Position numbers and translations under genes: made by a program. This document shows positions 24,951-36,298 of a DNA stretch of 64,000 nucleotides, in pieces; position 1 is the first letter of the stretch; the number at the start of each line of letters is the position of its first letter. Source of the DNA: Rhabditoides inermis (lineage: Eukaryota > Nematoda > Chromadorea > Rhabditida > Rhabditidae); NCBI GenBank assembly GCA_963966185.1, contig CAWZYM010000308.1, positions 669,001 through 733,000 on the forward strand. Reading direction: 5' to 3'. The notes beneath the pieces were generated by a model that worked only from the letters and a program-made list of their open reading frames with translations, was not told where the DNA came from and searched no databases.

Positions 24951-26950
24951 ATTGACGGGGTTGGCACAATGTCGCCACTTGACCACTTCCCGATCCGATG
25001 ATCTCTTCCCCGATCTCATCCAACGCCACATATTCCGCTTTCTCAATTTAGAGGTGAGGCGAGCTGAGCTTCGACTGACTGCATGTGTTCTGTTTCATAT
25101 TCTTCTCTCCCGTCGCTGCCGCAGACGCTCGACGTCGCCATCCACACCCAGGCATTCATGAACTCGCTCACATTTGGCGGAGACATGGTCCGTGGTTTCG
25201 CATGTCTTGATCGATTGATTGATTGATTGAATGTAACTTGATTTGAGGTATGGCTGCGCAAGCTGAGCGCATCGAGTGTCTCTCGTTCTATTGCGATGGC
25301 GCCATGGATGAAAATGTGGGTAGCTGATAAGTGCTATGCCTTCATCCCTCTTGGCGATGGAAAGGAAACCCACGTGGTAGTTACTTTAAAAAACAACAGT
25401 TACTTTAAAAGAACGATAGAAGAACATAAGCGTCTTCGTTTTTATATTCGCTGTGTGAGAAGCAGTTCCTACCGTGTGCACTTTTCCTCCTATCCTCCTC
25501 GCCTTCTTTCAGCTGCCCACGCTCACATGCGGGGCAGCCTGCGCGCCAGCCGCTCTCTCTGTGAGGCGCGCTGTGCTCTTCGAAACTGCTCCTCATTCAG
25601 TCGTTATGAGTTCTCCTCAAGAGATGAACCTCCTTTGACCTCGATTCCTTCTCTCGGCGGATTTCCTGTGCAGCATATGCCATGCACAACAGACAACATC
25701 GATCACGGAAGGACTTTTATTCACAACACAACTTTCAAAGTCATAATATTATGGACGTTCACGTTACCCAGCGAGAGATCTATACAGCCAAACAATCACA
25801 ATGATAGTGACCGAATCGGATCACTAAAGATGCAAGAGTGAGAAAATTTCAAAGTACAGTAGGTTATATGTGGGAGTACAGTACCCCATTAGAACTGGGG
25901 GATGGGACCGACGTGGTCCATCGGCACGGGCAGCATCGCAATCGTGTGCTTGCCCTGGAACATGGAATATCTCTCTCCCCCCCCTCTCTCTCTCTGTCTT
26001 TCTCTCTTACCCTCTCTGTCTGACCCTCTCTCCCTTTCACCTATCTCTCCCTCCCTCCCTCCCTCTCTCCTCCCTCCCAACCTTGGCCACAATCCGTCCG
26101 TCGCTCTTCCGTCTGAACTCGCACTCTGTGAACGCAATGTTCCTGCCACTCTTGAGCACCTCGGCAGTGATCACGAGAACATCCCCGAGCAGGCACGGGT
26201 TCATGTAGCTGCAAGCGATACAGTTATTGATCGATTATCGATTAGTGATCCAAATGTTGGAGGGACGAGAAAGAGAGAGGGAGGAAGAGAGAGAGAGAGA
26301 GAATCTCACCTGGTCGCGATCTCCACGGATGCCATGGGACAGTTGTGTGAATTTAAACGCACATGGAATACACACGCACACGCAACGCGTCTCCTATGTT
26401 ACAGAAAATCAAGCTCATCGTTATAGTCGGTTTCTACGAGAACGCTGTCATGATAATTTAGCCTAGTGGCTAGCGTAGCGAGCGTGGCCAGTGATCTGTT
26501 AACCGCGGGTTCGGTTTCTTTCGCTGGCACAAGTTTTGCTACATTGCTTGAACCAACCGCGACGCGGAACTGATGCGTAGCGTACGTCTGAGTGTGAGTT
26601 CACCGGCCAATGAACAAATGAGTGACACTACGGCCGGGCCGTGTACTTACAGCCGCATTTTCATGTGAGACTTGTTAAAAAATCGGTTACTCGAATATGT
26701 AACAATTCACTTCCAAAAATAATCATGAATTGATTGCGTGGTTCCAGAAAACGGAATGTGAAATTGACTCAATTACAGGACGCGAGCCGTAGTGGCATTC
26801 GCGTCTGTCTGCGACCGACTCGACCTGTTCTTGAACGTTGACCTGTGGTTGGAGCAGGACTGGATTGCGTCCATTCACGCGCCCGTTCGCATCGACACGC
26901 GAGCTCGCCTCGATCGCCTCTTCACACCCTACATCACCGCACTCGATAAC
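24951..26950 (+). CDS. F-box-like protein (partial model)
   Basis: Exons 24951-25051, 25125-25187, 25248-25315 and 26779-26950 join in frame. The first three spell a pattern typical of an F-box: DDLFPDLIQRHIFRFLNLE, then a spacer with conserved hydrophobic spacing, then VWLRKL. F-box proteins usually link substrates to SCF ubiquitin ligases through Skp1. The fourth exon reads VCDRLDLFLNVDLWLEQDW and so on, without a named repeat. The 5' start and 3' end are not located; the 42 bp minisatellite begins about 100 bp after the last exon found and may sit in the next intron. Intron 3 contains an antisense thioesterase fragment and a tRNA-like element. Confidence 0.5.
25531..25576. repeat. 46 bp segment identical to the interior of the 209 bp MITE
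   Basis: Identical to 4881-4926 and its copy in unit B, including a GCGCGCC/GGCGCGC inverted pair. The terminal repeats of the MITE are not present here, so this is either a decayed relative or a separate dispersed hairpin that the MITE also carries. Confidence 0.7.
25889..26345 (-). pseudogene. ACOT13-like acyl-CoA thioesterase, C-terminal half only
   Basis: Three in-frame minus-strand exons (26310 to about 26345, 26081-26209, 25889-25954) encode the second half of a hotdog-fold thioesterase. SYMNPCLLGDVLVITAEVLKSG resembles the YM-P--LG-D--I-A-V-K-G core of ACOT13/THEM2, and the GKH motif of the last exon matches the family's GRHTKHL end but with an extended tail. ACOT13 enzymes hydrolyse acyl-CoA, often at mitochondria. 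The N-terminal half, which carries the catalytic HGG region, was not found in the next 1.5 kb upstream; a tRNA-like SINE head lies at 26459. This may be a truncated copy, or the 5' exons may be far away. Confidence 0.6.
26459..26530 (+). mobile_element. Decayed tRNA-like SINE head
   Basis: An A-box-like TAGCCTAGTGG (26459-26469) and a B-box-like GGTTCGGTTTC (26508-26518) are spaced as in a tRNA gene, but the acceptor and T stems do not pair. No clear target duplication was found, so the far edge is unknown (perhaps near 26680). Confidence 0.45.
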
Positions 26951-27052
26951 GTGAGATTTTACAAAAAATCTAAATCTGCAATTTTTTTCTTTTTATTATG
27001 TTTTGGAAAATAGGAGAAATGATGAAGCTCCATAGAATTATGATTATGATAA

Positions 27053-27362
27053 GAAAATAGTTTGATGTGCTGTCGCATATTAGGATTACGATAGAAGAAT
27101 AGTTTGATGTGATGTCGCTCCTTAGGATTACGATAGGAGAATAGTTTGATGTGCTGTAGCTCCTTAGGATTACGATAGGAGAACAGTTTGATCTGCTGTC
27201 GCTCCTTAGGGTTACGATAGGAGAATAGTTTGATGTGCTGTCGCATATTAGGATTACGATAGAAGAATAGTTTGATGTGCTGTCGTTCCTTAGTGATACG
27301 ATAGGAGAATAGTTTGATGTGCTATCGCTCCTAAGGATTACGATAGAAGAATAGTTTGATGT
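27053..27362. repeat. 42 bp minisatellite, small array (~7 copies)
   Basis: The same 42 bp unit as the large arrays at 28.9 and 33.4 kb but more diverged (for example GATGTGCTGTCGC and a CATATTAGG variant). Confidence 0.9.
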
Positions 27363-27891
27363 CTTGACGACGCGCTGCGAGATCACAGTAGAGTACATAG
27401 GACATAGGACTGATCGACGACGTTGAAGTGTTTGCAACACAGTCGAATAGTGAGTTGCAAGACTAGCTCTGCCTGTTTGTCACATGTTTCTGATTGATAA
27501 GTTGCAAGCGTGAGCTGCGAACGGCTGGTGCTATCCATTGTGGACATGGAGGAGCGTCCGGTCGACCGCTCCCTTTTCCAAGCCCTTCTCGCTGCTATCG
27601 GCGCATACATATTCTACGTTACGTTGTTTTCATTACATCTAACAGTCTTTTTTCAGTCCTTTGCTTTATCGAGTACCACACGAACCAACTATTTTACTTT
27701 TTTTGAAAAATAAAGATATACTCATTCCACCAGGTCCCACAAAGTCAAAACGAAAACCAAAATAAAACCCACTCAAACAAGAAAACATGCAAACTCTTTT
27801 ATGAATGACGCTCAAAAACGTGCAAGACATTTCATTGAAGTACTTACATTGGAGACAAATTTGAGGGGGGCGGGGCTAAATGGGGCGGGGT
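27363..27891. other. No gene established
   Basis: Contains a short plus-strand coding-like stretch near 27546-27606 (starting MEERPVDRSLFQALL) that could be a further exon of the F-box-like gene, but no splice sites could be tied to it. Otherwise nothing recognised. Confidence 0.3.
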
Positions 27892-28360
27892 CTAGAGCAG
27901 AACAGCCACAGTGATTGCAAGGGAAGCGAGAGTGGCAGTGGCGGCAGAATGGGGCTCGGCGGAATCTTTTCCGGGAGAGGGCGCAGAGGATGACTTGGGC
28001 TTGGGCTTGGGATTCCAGAAGGATCCCTCGACGGCCCCTCTCTGTTCCTGCAGACAGGTGATGATTGAGAGGTAGACGTCCGAGAGGTGGTACTTCTCGC
28101 CGACTCTCACTCCCACGATGAACTCGGCGGTGGCATTCAAGTTGCCAGCGTCGATGGTGACAGAGTCGCCGAATCTATGCCCACTGAAGGGAAGGACGAG
28201 AGTAGTTATGTTACGCAGTGTTCTCCTGCTATTGATGTACGATACATCGTCCATGCAGCACTCGACCGTATCCGTGCCCTTCAGAATCATGCAGGCGCCA
28301 GTGTCGACCTAAATGGGGTGTGCGTGTGTGTGTGGCGGGTGGGTAGGTGAGAGAGGGGGG

Positions 28361-28410
<50 letters not shown>

Positions 28411-28703
28411 AAACAGGGGCATATGTATGCACTCACTCCACACACCGCCACACACGCGCCCTCCTTCTTCACAAGCCTCTTGCCGGAATCTGGAGCGGAA
28501 GTCAGCATAAACTGGCACATTTGTCCGTCGTCGCAGTCCGTGCTCTCAAACTTCTCCGTATCTGAAACCGAGCATCAATCGATAACGGATCGATAGTCGA
28601 TACCTCCGGTCTGCCAGCTGCCGACGGGGCAGTTTGGGACTGTTCCGTATACGGCGAGGAGAGAGACGACGAGAAGGAGCGGCAGGAGAAGACGACGAGC
28701 CAT
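27892..28703 (-). CDS. Secreted cysteine-rich protein, probably GPI-anchored
   Basis: Three minus-strand exons (28604-28703, 28437-28561, 27892-28308) give about 213 residues. There is a clear signal peptide (MARRLLLPLLLVVSLLAVYG), then nine or so cysteines including CDDGQMC, CVAVC and an ECCMDD motif. The C-terminus is a low-complexity Ser/Pro/Lys stretch followed by a hydrophobic end (LASLAITVAVLL) with no basic tail, as expected for GPI attachment. The CC-x-DD motif is reminiscent of Ly6/uPAR-like or nematode ET-type modules, but the match is too weak to name. NIT and NAT sequons suggest glycosylation. Confidence 0.7.
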
Positions 28704-28875
28704 CGGGAGACTGGTCGAGGAAGGCGTGCGCTGACACACTGGAAAGGGTGAAAGGACGGCGACGGGGTGGTTCCTCGCAGACCCCTCCGCAATAGGCGAC
28801 GAGGCAAATGAGGAGTGTAAATCAGTCAATTAGTGCGGCAGGAAGATGAAAGTGGGAATGCAATTGCACGGAGAA

Positions 28876-31800
28876 GATCCTCAGGATTACTATTAAGAGA
28901 ATAGTTTGATCTGGTGTCGCTCCTTAGGATTACGATAGGAGAATAGTTTGATCTGCTGTCGCTCCTTAGGATTACGATAGTAGAATAGTTTGATCTGCTG
29001 TCGCTCCTTAGGATTACGATAGGAGAATAGTTTGATCTGCTGTCGCTCCTTAGGATTACGACAGGAAAATAGTTTGATCTGCTGTCGCTCCTTAGAATTA
29101 CGACAGGAGAATAGTTTGATCTGCTGTCGCTCCTTAGGATTACGACAGGAGAATAGTTTGATCTGCTGTCGCTCCTTAGGATTACGACAGGAGAATAGTT
29201 TGATCTGCTGTCGCTCCTTAGAATTACGATAGGAGAATAGTTTGATCTGCTGTCGCTCCTTAGGATTACGACAGGAGAATAGTTTGATCTGCTGTCGCTC
29301 CTTAGGATTACGACAGGAGAATAGTTTGATCTGCTGTCGCTCCTTAGGATTACGACAGGAGAATAGTTTGATCTGCTGTCGCTCCTTAGGATTACGACAG
29401 GAGAATAGTTTGATCTGCTGTCGCTCCTTAGGATTACGACAGGAGAATAGTTTGATCTGCTGTCGCTCCTTAGGATTACGACAGGAGAATAGTTTGATCT
29501 GCTGTCGCTCCTTAGGATTACGACAGGAGAAAAGTTTGATCTGCTGTCGCTCCTTAGGATTACGACAGGAGAATAGTTTGATCTGCTGTCGCTTCTTAGG
29601 ATTACGACAGGAGAATAGTTTGATCTGCTGTCGCTCCTTAGGATTACGACAGGAGAATAGTTTGATCTGCTGTCGCTCCTTAGGATTACGACAGGAGAAT
29701 AGTTTGATCTGCTGTCGCTCCTTAGGATTACTATAGGAGAATAGTTTGATCTGCTGTCGCTCCTTAGGATTACGACAGGAGAATAGTTTGATCTGCTGTC
29801 GCTCCTTAGGATTACTATAGGAGAATAGTTTGATCTGCTGTCGCTCCTTAGGATTACGACAGGAGAATAGTTTGATCTGCTGTCGCTCCTTAGGATTACG
29901 ACAGGAGAAAAGTTTGATCTGCTGTCGCTCCTTAGGATTACGACAGGAGAATAGTTTGATCTGCTGTCGCTTCTTAGGATTACGACAGGAGAATAGTTTG
30001 ATCTGCTGTCGCTCCTTAGGATTACGACAGGAGAATAGTTTGATCTGCTGTCGCTCCTTAGGATTACGACAGGAGAATAGTTTGATCTGCTGTCGCTCCT
30101 TAGGATTACGACAGGAGAATAGTTTGATCTGCTGTCGCTCCTTAGGATTACGACAGGAGAATAGTTTGATCTGCTGTCGCTCCTTAGGATTACGACAGGA
30201 GAATAGTTTGATCTGCTGTCGCTCCTTAGGATTACGATAGGAGAACAGTTTGATCTGGTGTCGCTCCTTAGGATTACTATAGGAGAATAGTTTGATCTGC
30301 TGTCGCTCCTTAGGATTACTATAGGAGAATAGTTTGATCTGCTGTCGCTCCTTAGGATTACGACAGGAGAATAGTTTGATCTGCAGTCGCTCCTTAGGAT
30401 TACTATAGGAGAATAGTTTGATCTGCTGTCGCTCCTTAGGATTACGACAGGAGAATAGTTTGATCTGCTGTCGCTCCTTAGGATTACGACAGGAGAATAG
30501 TTTGATCTGCTGTCGCTCCTTAGGATTACTATAGGAGAATAGTTTGATCTGCTGTCGCTCCTTAGGATTACTATAGGAGAATAGTTTGATCTGCTGTCGC
30601 TCCTTAGGATTACTATAGGAGAATAGTTTGATCTGCTGTCGCTCCTTAGGATTACGACAGGAGAATAGTTTGATCTGCAGTCGCTCCTTAGGATTACTAT
30701 AGGAGAATAGTTTGATCTGCTGTCGCTCCTTAGGATTACGACAGGAGAATAGTTTGATCTGCTGTCGCTCCTTAGGATTACGACAGGAGAATAGTTTGAT
30801 CTGCTGTCGCTCCTTAGGATTACTATAGGAGAATAGTTTGATCTGCTGTCGCTCCTTAGGATTACTATAGGAGAATAGTTTGATCTGCTGTCGCTCCTTA
30901 GGATTACGACAGGAGAATAGTTTGATCTGCTGTCGTTCCTTAGGATTACGACAGGAGAATAGTTTAATCTGCTGTCGCTCCTTAGGATTACGACAGGAGA
31001 ATAGTTTGATCTGCTGTCGCTCCTTAGGATTACGACAGGAGAATAGTTTGATCTGCTGTTGCTCCTTAGGATTACGACAGGAGAATAGTTTGATCTGCTG
31101 TCGCTCCTTAGGATTACGACAGGAGAATAGTTTGATCTGCTGTCGCTTCTTAGGATTACTATAGGAGAATAGTTTGATCTGCTGTCGCTCCTTAGGATTA
31201 CGACAGGAGAATAGTTTGATCTGCTGTCGCTCCTTAGGATTACGACAGGAGAATAGTTTGATCTGCTGTCGCTCCTTAGGATTACTATAGGAGAATAGTT
31301 TGATCTGGTGTCGCTCCTTAGGATTACTATAGGAGAATAGTTTGATCTGCTGTCGCTCTTTAGGATTACGACAGGAGAATAGTTTGATCTGCTGTCGCTC
31401 CTTAGGATTACGACAGGAGAATAGTTTGATCTGCTGTCGCTCCTTAGGATTACTATAGGAGAATAGTTTGATCTGGTGTCGCTCCTTAGGATTACTATAG
31501 GAGAATAGTTTGATCTGCTGTCGCTCCTTAGGATTACGACAGGAGAATAGTTTGATCTGCTGTCGCTCCTTAGGATTACGACAGGAGAATAGTTTGATCT
31601 GCTGTCGCTCCTTAGGATTACGACAGGAGAATAGTTTGATCTGCTGTCGCTCCTTAGGATTACGACAGGAGAATAGTTTGATCTGCTGTCGCTCCTTAGG
31701 ATTACGACAGGAGAATAGTTTGATCTGCTGTCGCTTCTTAGGATTACGACAGGAGAATAGTTTGATCTGCTGTCGCTCCTTAGGATTACGACAGGAGAAT

Positions 31801-32294
31801 AGTTTGATCTGCTGTCGCTCCTTAGGATTACGACAGGAGAATAGTGCTGTCGCTCCTTAGGATTACGACAGGAGAATAGTTTGATCTGCTGTCGCTCCTT
31901 AGGATTACGACAGGAGAATAGTTTGATCTGCTGTCGCTCCTTAGGATTACGACAGGAGAATAGTTTGATCTGCTGTCGCTCCTTAGGATTACTATAGGAG
32001 AATAGTTTGATCTGCTGTCGCTCCTTAGGATTACGACAGGAGAATAGTTTGATCTGCTGTCGCTCCTTAGGATTACGACAGGAGAATAGTTTGATCTGCT
32101 GTCGCTCCTTAGGATTACTGTAGGAGAATAGTTTGATCTGGTGTCGCTCCTTAGGATTACTATAGGAGAATAGTTTGATCTGCTGTCGCTCCTTAGGATT
32201 ACGACAGGAGAATAGTTTGATCTGCTGTCGCTCCTTAGGATTACGACAGGAGAATAGTTTGATCTGCTGTCGCTCCTTAGGATTACTATAGGAG
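28876..32294. repeat. 42 bp minisatellite, main array (~81 copies)
   Basis: The unit reads CTGCTGTCGCTCCTTAGGAT then TACGACAGGAGAATAGTTTGAT. Most copies have CGACAG; a subset have CTATAG. The length (14 codons) keeps several frames open on both strands, producing meaningless repetitive ORFs. Each unit contains two nested inverted pairs: CTGTCG/CGACAG and CTCCT/AGGAG. Rare variants recur at fixed spacings (see findings). Confidence 0.98.
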
Positions 32295-32466
32295 ATTATC
32301 TGTTAAAAAGTACTTACGTAAAGATATTAAGTTTGTCTTGACCCAATTCAACAAAAGCGCATGCATAAAACGTTTACAAATACTAACACAAACCTGCGCA
32401 TAACGGACAGTGGACACTAACAGATGAAATATAACAATACAAATGAATAACGTCATACGTCCATAT

Positions 32467-32509
<43 letters not shown>

Positions 32510-33413
32510 CGGAGAGAGAGAGGAGAGAGAGGAGACAGAGAGGGAGAGAGAGGCGCAGGTTTGTGTTAGTATTTGTAAACGTTTTATGCATGCGCTTTTG
32601 TTGAATTGGGTCAAGACAAACTTAATATCTTTACGTAAGTACTTTTTAACAGATAATATATGTGCTTTTGTTGAATTTCATAGAAATTTCTTCTCTTTCT
32701 GATTCCCAAGCTCTGTCGTTAATTAGTACGCATAGAACTATTATGTGACACATTTTATGATGTGACACACAATGTTGCGTGTATATGTAACTATATTTTT
32801 CTTGGTATTGTATAGAAACAATTCTAATCGACACTTCTCTGAATTTCGGTCGCCGTGGTGTAAGTGCATGTCTGCGCTCTCACCCGACAGCGTGCTCTCT
32901 CGCGATTTCTCTGCGCGCCCTGCCCGCCTGCCGGGAGAGAGAGCTAGCCAGAGTGACGGGAACCCAAAACAACGCAAACCCGGCGCGAATTAGACGCTGG
33001 CGGCGGCGAGGCGAACTACACTCAAAGTGCTAGTTGGAGAACACGCGCAGAAAACGCGAGAGAGTACGCTTTCGGCAGAGAGTCAGCGTTACCGGACACG
33101 ACATCTCTTATTGCCTGCGCCCGCCCGGCAGACGATAACGAAAGCGAGCATCCAGCAGCGTGACGGGAACCACGGACCCACACACACGCTGGCCTGTCGC
33201 ATACTGCGCGCGCGCGATCGCTCATAACTTCTTTCGGAGAAAAGATACAAAGATGCCATCAATTAGTGATCTGGCCTACGGAACCGTGCGAATCTAACTA
33301 ACATGAATTGGATAAGTTCACATTCCTGCTAACATGATTTTTGGATACAGCTTCTTGAAAATTCTGGCGCGAGCCCTATCCTAAGCCAAAAGAGAGGGCG
33401 CTGCGCGCCCTCT
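32295..33413. mobile_element. Foldback/hairpin element inserted in the minisatellite, no TSD
   Basis: The minisatellite stops at GGAGA and resumes at ATAG with no duplicated or lost base, so the ~1.12 kb between is an insertion. Its left part is a foldback: arms of about 105 bp at 32295-32399 and 32556-32657 around a GA-rich loop. Its right end is a perfect 11 bp-stem, 3-base-loop hairpin (33385-33409). A terminal hairpin, lack of target duplication and insertion between TT on one strand recall Helentron-associated (HINE) elements, but the foldback arms are not typical. No transposase or Rep/helicase is encoded. Confidence 0.7.
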
Positions 33414-34676
33414 CTAATAGTTTGATCTGGTGTCGCTCCTTAGGATTACTATAGGAGAATAGTTTGATCTGCTGTCGCTCCTTAGGATTACGACAGGAGA
33501 ATAGTTTGATCTGCTGTCGCTCCTTAGGATTACGACAGGAGAATAGTTTGATCTGCTGTCGTTCCTTAGGATTACGACAGGAGAATAGTTTGATCTGCTG
33601 TCGCTTCTTAGGATTACGACAGGAGAATAGTTTGATCTGCTGTCGCTCCTTAGGATTACGACAGGAGAATAGTTTGATCTGCTGTCGCTCCTTAGGATTA
33701 CGACAGGAGAATAGTTTGATCTGCTGTCGCTCCTTAGGATTACGACAGGAGAATAGTTTGATCTGCTGTCGCTCCTTAGGATTACGACAGGAGAATAGTT
33801 TGATCTGCTGTCGCTCCTTAGGATTACTATAGGAGAATAGTTTGATCTGCTGTCGCTCCTTAGGATTACTATAGGAGAATAGTTTGATCTGCTGTCGCTC
33901 CTTAGGATTACGACAGGAGAATAGTTTGATCTGCTGTCGCTCCTTAGGATTACGACAGGAGAATAGTTTGATCTGCTGTCGCTCCTTAGGATTACGACAG
34001 GAGAATAGTTTGATCTGCTGTCGCTCCTTAGGATTACTAAAGGAGAATAGTTTGATCTGCTGTCGCTCCTTAGGATTACTATAGGAGAATAGTTTGATCT
34101 GCTGTCGCTCCTTAGGATTACGAGAGGAGAATAGTTTGATCTGCTGTCGCTCCTTAGGATTACGACAGGAGAATAGTTTGATCTGCTGTCGCTCCTTAGG
34201 ATTACGACAGGAGAATAGTTTGATCTGCTGTCGCTCCTTAGGATTACGACAGGAGAATAGTTTGATATGCTGTCGCTCCTTAGGATTACGACAGGAGAAT
34301 AGTTTGATCTGCTGTCGCTCCTTAGGATTACGACAGGAGAATAGTTTGATCTGCTGTCGCTCTTTAGGATTACTATAGGAGAATAGTTTGATCTGCTGTC
34401 GCTTCTTAGGATAACGACAGGAGAATAGTTTGATCTGCTGTCGCTCCTTAGGATTACGACAGGAGAATAGTTTGATCTGCTGTCGCTCCTTAGGATTACG
34501 ACAGGAGAATAGTTTGATCTGCTGTCGCTCCTTAGGAGTACGACAGGAGAATAGTTTGATCTGCTGTCGCTCCTTAGGATTACGACAGGAGAATAGTTTG
34601 ATCTGCGGTCGCTCCTTTTATTACGATAGGAGAATAGTTTAAGCTGCTGTCGCTCCTTCGGATTACGACAGGACAA
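33414..34676. repeat. 42 bp minisatellite, continuation (~30 copies)
   Basis: The same unit in the same orientation as the main array and in register with it across the insertion. The last three copies are degenerate. A 420-codon minus-strand frame through it is only a consequence of the 14-codon period. Confidence 0.98.
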
Positions 34677-34811
34677 TTAAGGCATGACACGCAAACTGTA
34701 TTTATCACACATCGTGTACATTTTTAAAACATCACATCACTTGTAATTTTAATCTCGGACAATTCTGAACTATTGTATGATCTAACTTGTTATTTAAGAT
34801 TCTAAGGTGTT

Positions 34812-35056
34812 CTAAGCTTTGGCAGTCTTCTTGGAGTGAACAGACTGGGAGGTTTGTGTGCGGTCGGTGCGGCATCCTTTGCGAGATGGTCTCTCTCTGT
34901 GGAAAGGGCGGGAAGAGAGGCGATCGTTGAGTGAGAGGACACCCGACTGGGTGATCTCCGTACAGAGAGACCTCTGCGTGACGTCGACTGGGGGGACCAT
35001 CTTCGACTTCCCATCCTGCTCCTCCTTGGTGTCACTGAAAGAGGATATATTGAGAG

Positions 35057-35150
<94 letters not shown>

Positions 35151-35809
35151 ACTCACACATTGTCCCATATGTCCATTTTGTCCATGCAATTGAATCGTTT
35201 CCCCTTTGCCACTTTCACTTCTTGCACGGGCGGATCATTGGACTGAAAACAGCAATTCGATAGATACAGTACCAAACATACATCTACAGTACCTTTTCTT
35301 CCAGGAACGACTTTTCTGTCGTTTTGTTGTTGTTTGTGACAGTGTTTGTGGTGCGTAGAGAGCAGGTGGGATCGCGAGTCTGAAAACAGACACTCCCCTC
35401 TCTCATTCTCTCTCTCCCTCTCATTCTCTCTCTCTCTCTCCCTCTCATTCTCCCTCTCTCTCTCCCTCTCATTCTCCCTCTCTCTCTCCCTCTCATTCTC
35501 TCTCTCTCCCTCTCCCTCTCATTCTCTCTCTCTCCCTCTCACTCTCTCTCTCTCTCTCTCTCTCTCCCACCTTCTCCCTTTTCTCCTTCTTCACTGGCAT
35601 TTTCTTCTTCCCGTCCCTCTGCTCCCCAGATGTTTCCGCACTCACCTGCGTTTTCTGAAACGCGTACAGTAGCCAATTTTAAAGTACAGTACCCTAATCG
35701 ACTAATCTACCGTACCTGTACTGCCAGATCTTCTTTCCGAGTAGATACTTCAATTGTGGATGGAAGGATGGGCGATACTGGCGAGTCCGTGGGTGTGCTC
35801 ACTGCCGGC
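34812..35809 (-). CDS. Low-complexity charged protein, unrecognised (5' end missing)
   Basis: Minus-strand exons 35716-35809, 35571-35654, 35293-35379, 35157-35243 and 34812-35034 carry good splice sites and an open frame ending at a TAG at 34812-34814. The product is rich in Ser/Thr/Pro and Lys/Glu (MPVKKEKREK, VSTPTDSPVSPILPS) with FNCMDKMDIWD as the only more distinctive stretch. The architecture and donor sequences (GTACTGTA, GTACGGTA) resemble the gene at 23061-24510, so the two may be distantly related. The start exon, perhaps between 35.8 and 36.2 kb, was not found. Confidence 0.5.
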
Positions 35810-36298
35810 TAGGTATACGGTAGATTACAATACTCCTACAGTATACCGTACCGACTCAGTTCGCGTGTCGCGCGGTTTGTGACGGGCACACAAGAAGAAA
35901 AGTAGAGGGAGGCCTGAGTGAGAAAAGATTGGAAGAGAGAATAGGAAAACAAGAGGAGAAACGAGAGAGAGGAGAGAGAGAAAGAAAGAGATAGAAAGAG
36001 AGAGAGAGAGAGGAGATAGGGAGAGACTGACAGAGTATCTGAACGACAGGCAACAGGACAGAAGTGTCCCAGTGGGCGTCGACCATTCCCCACTCCACTC
36101 ACATCACACACTGCCGTACACCCAATCACGAGGGGCGGGGCGTAAAGGGGCGGGGCATTCCTAGTAAGAGGCAAATTTATATGAGACAAGACGTGAAATC
36201 ATCTTTTAAAAAGTTGTCACGTATCACGAAGAAAAACAAGGAATGAACTAATTTATCACGTTCATAAAAAGTGAATACCGAAAACATTAGAGAAGAGC
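35810..36298. other. No exon identified; GA-rich microsatellite
   Basis: Holds a GA-rich run (35937-36012) and two GGGGCGGGGC boxes near 36131-36160. It probably contains the 5' part of the upstream gene and the 3' flank of the channel gene. Confidence 0.4.

Noticed and set aside
28876..32294. CRISPR array
   Set aside because: Direct repeats are contiguous with no spacers, and the genome is eukaryotic.
33414..34676. A 420-codon minus-strand frame with a 14-residue repeat, and similar frames through the minisatellite
   Set aside because: The repeat unit is 42 bp, so frames stay open on both strands by arithmetic. There is no splice context, no codon bias and no non-repetitive domain.
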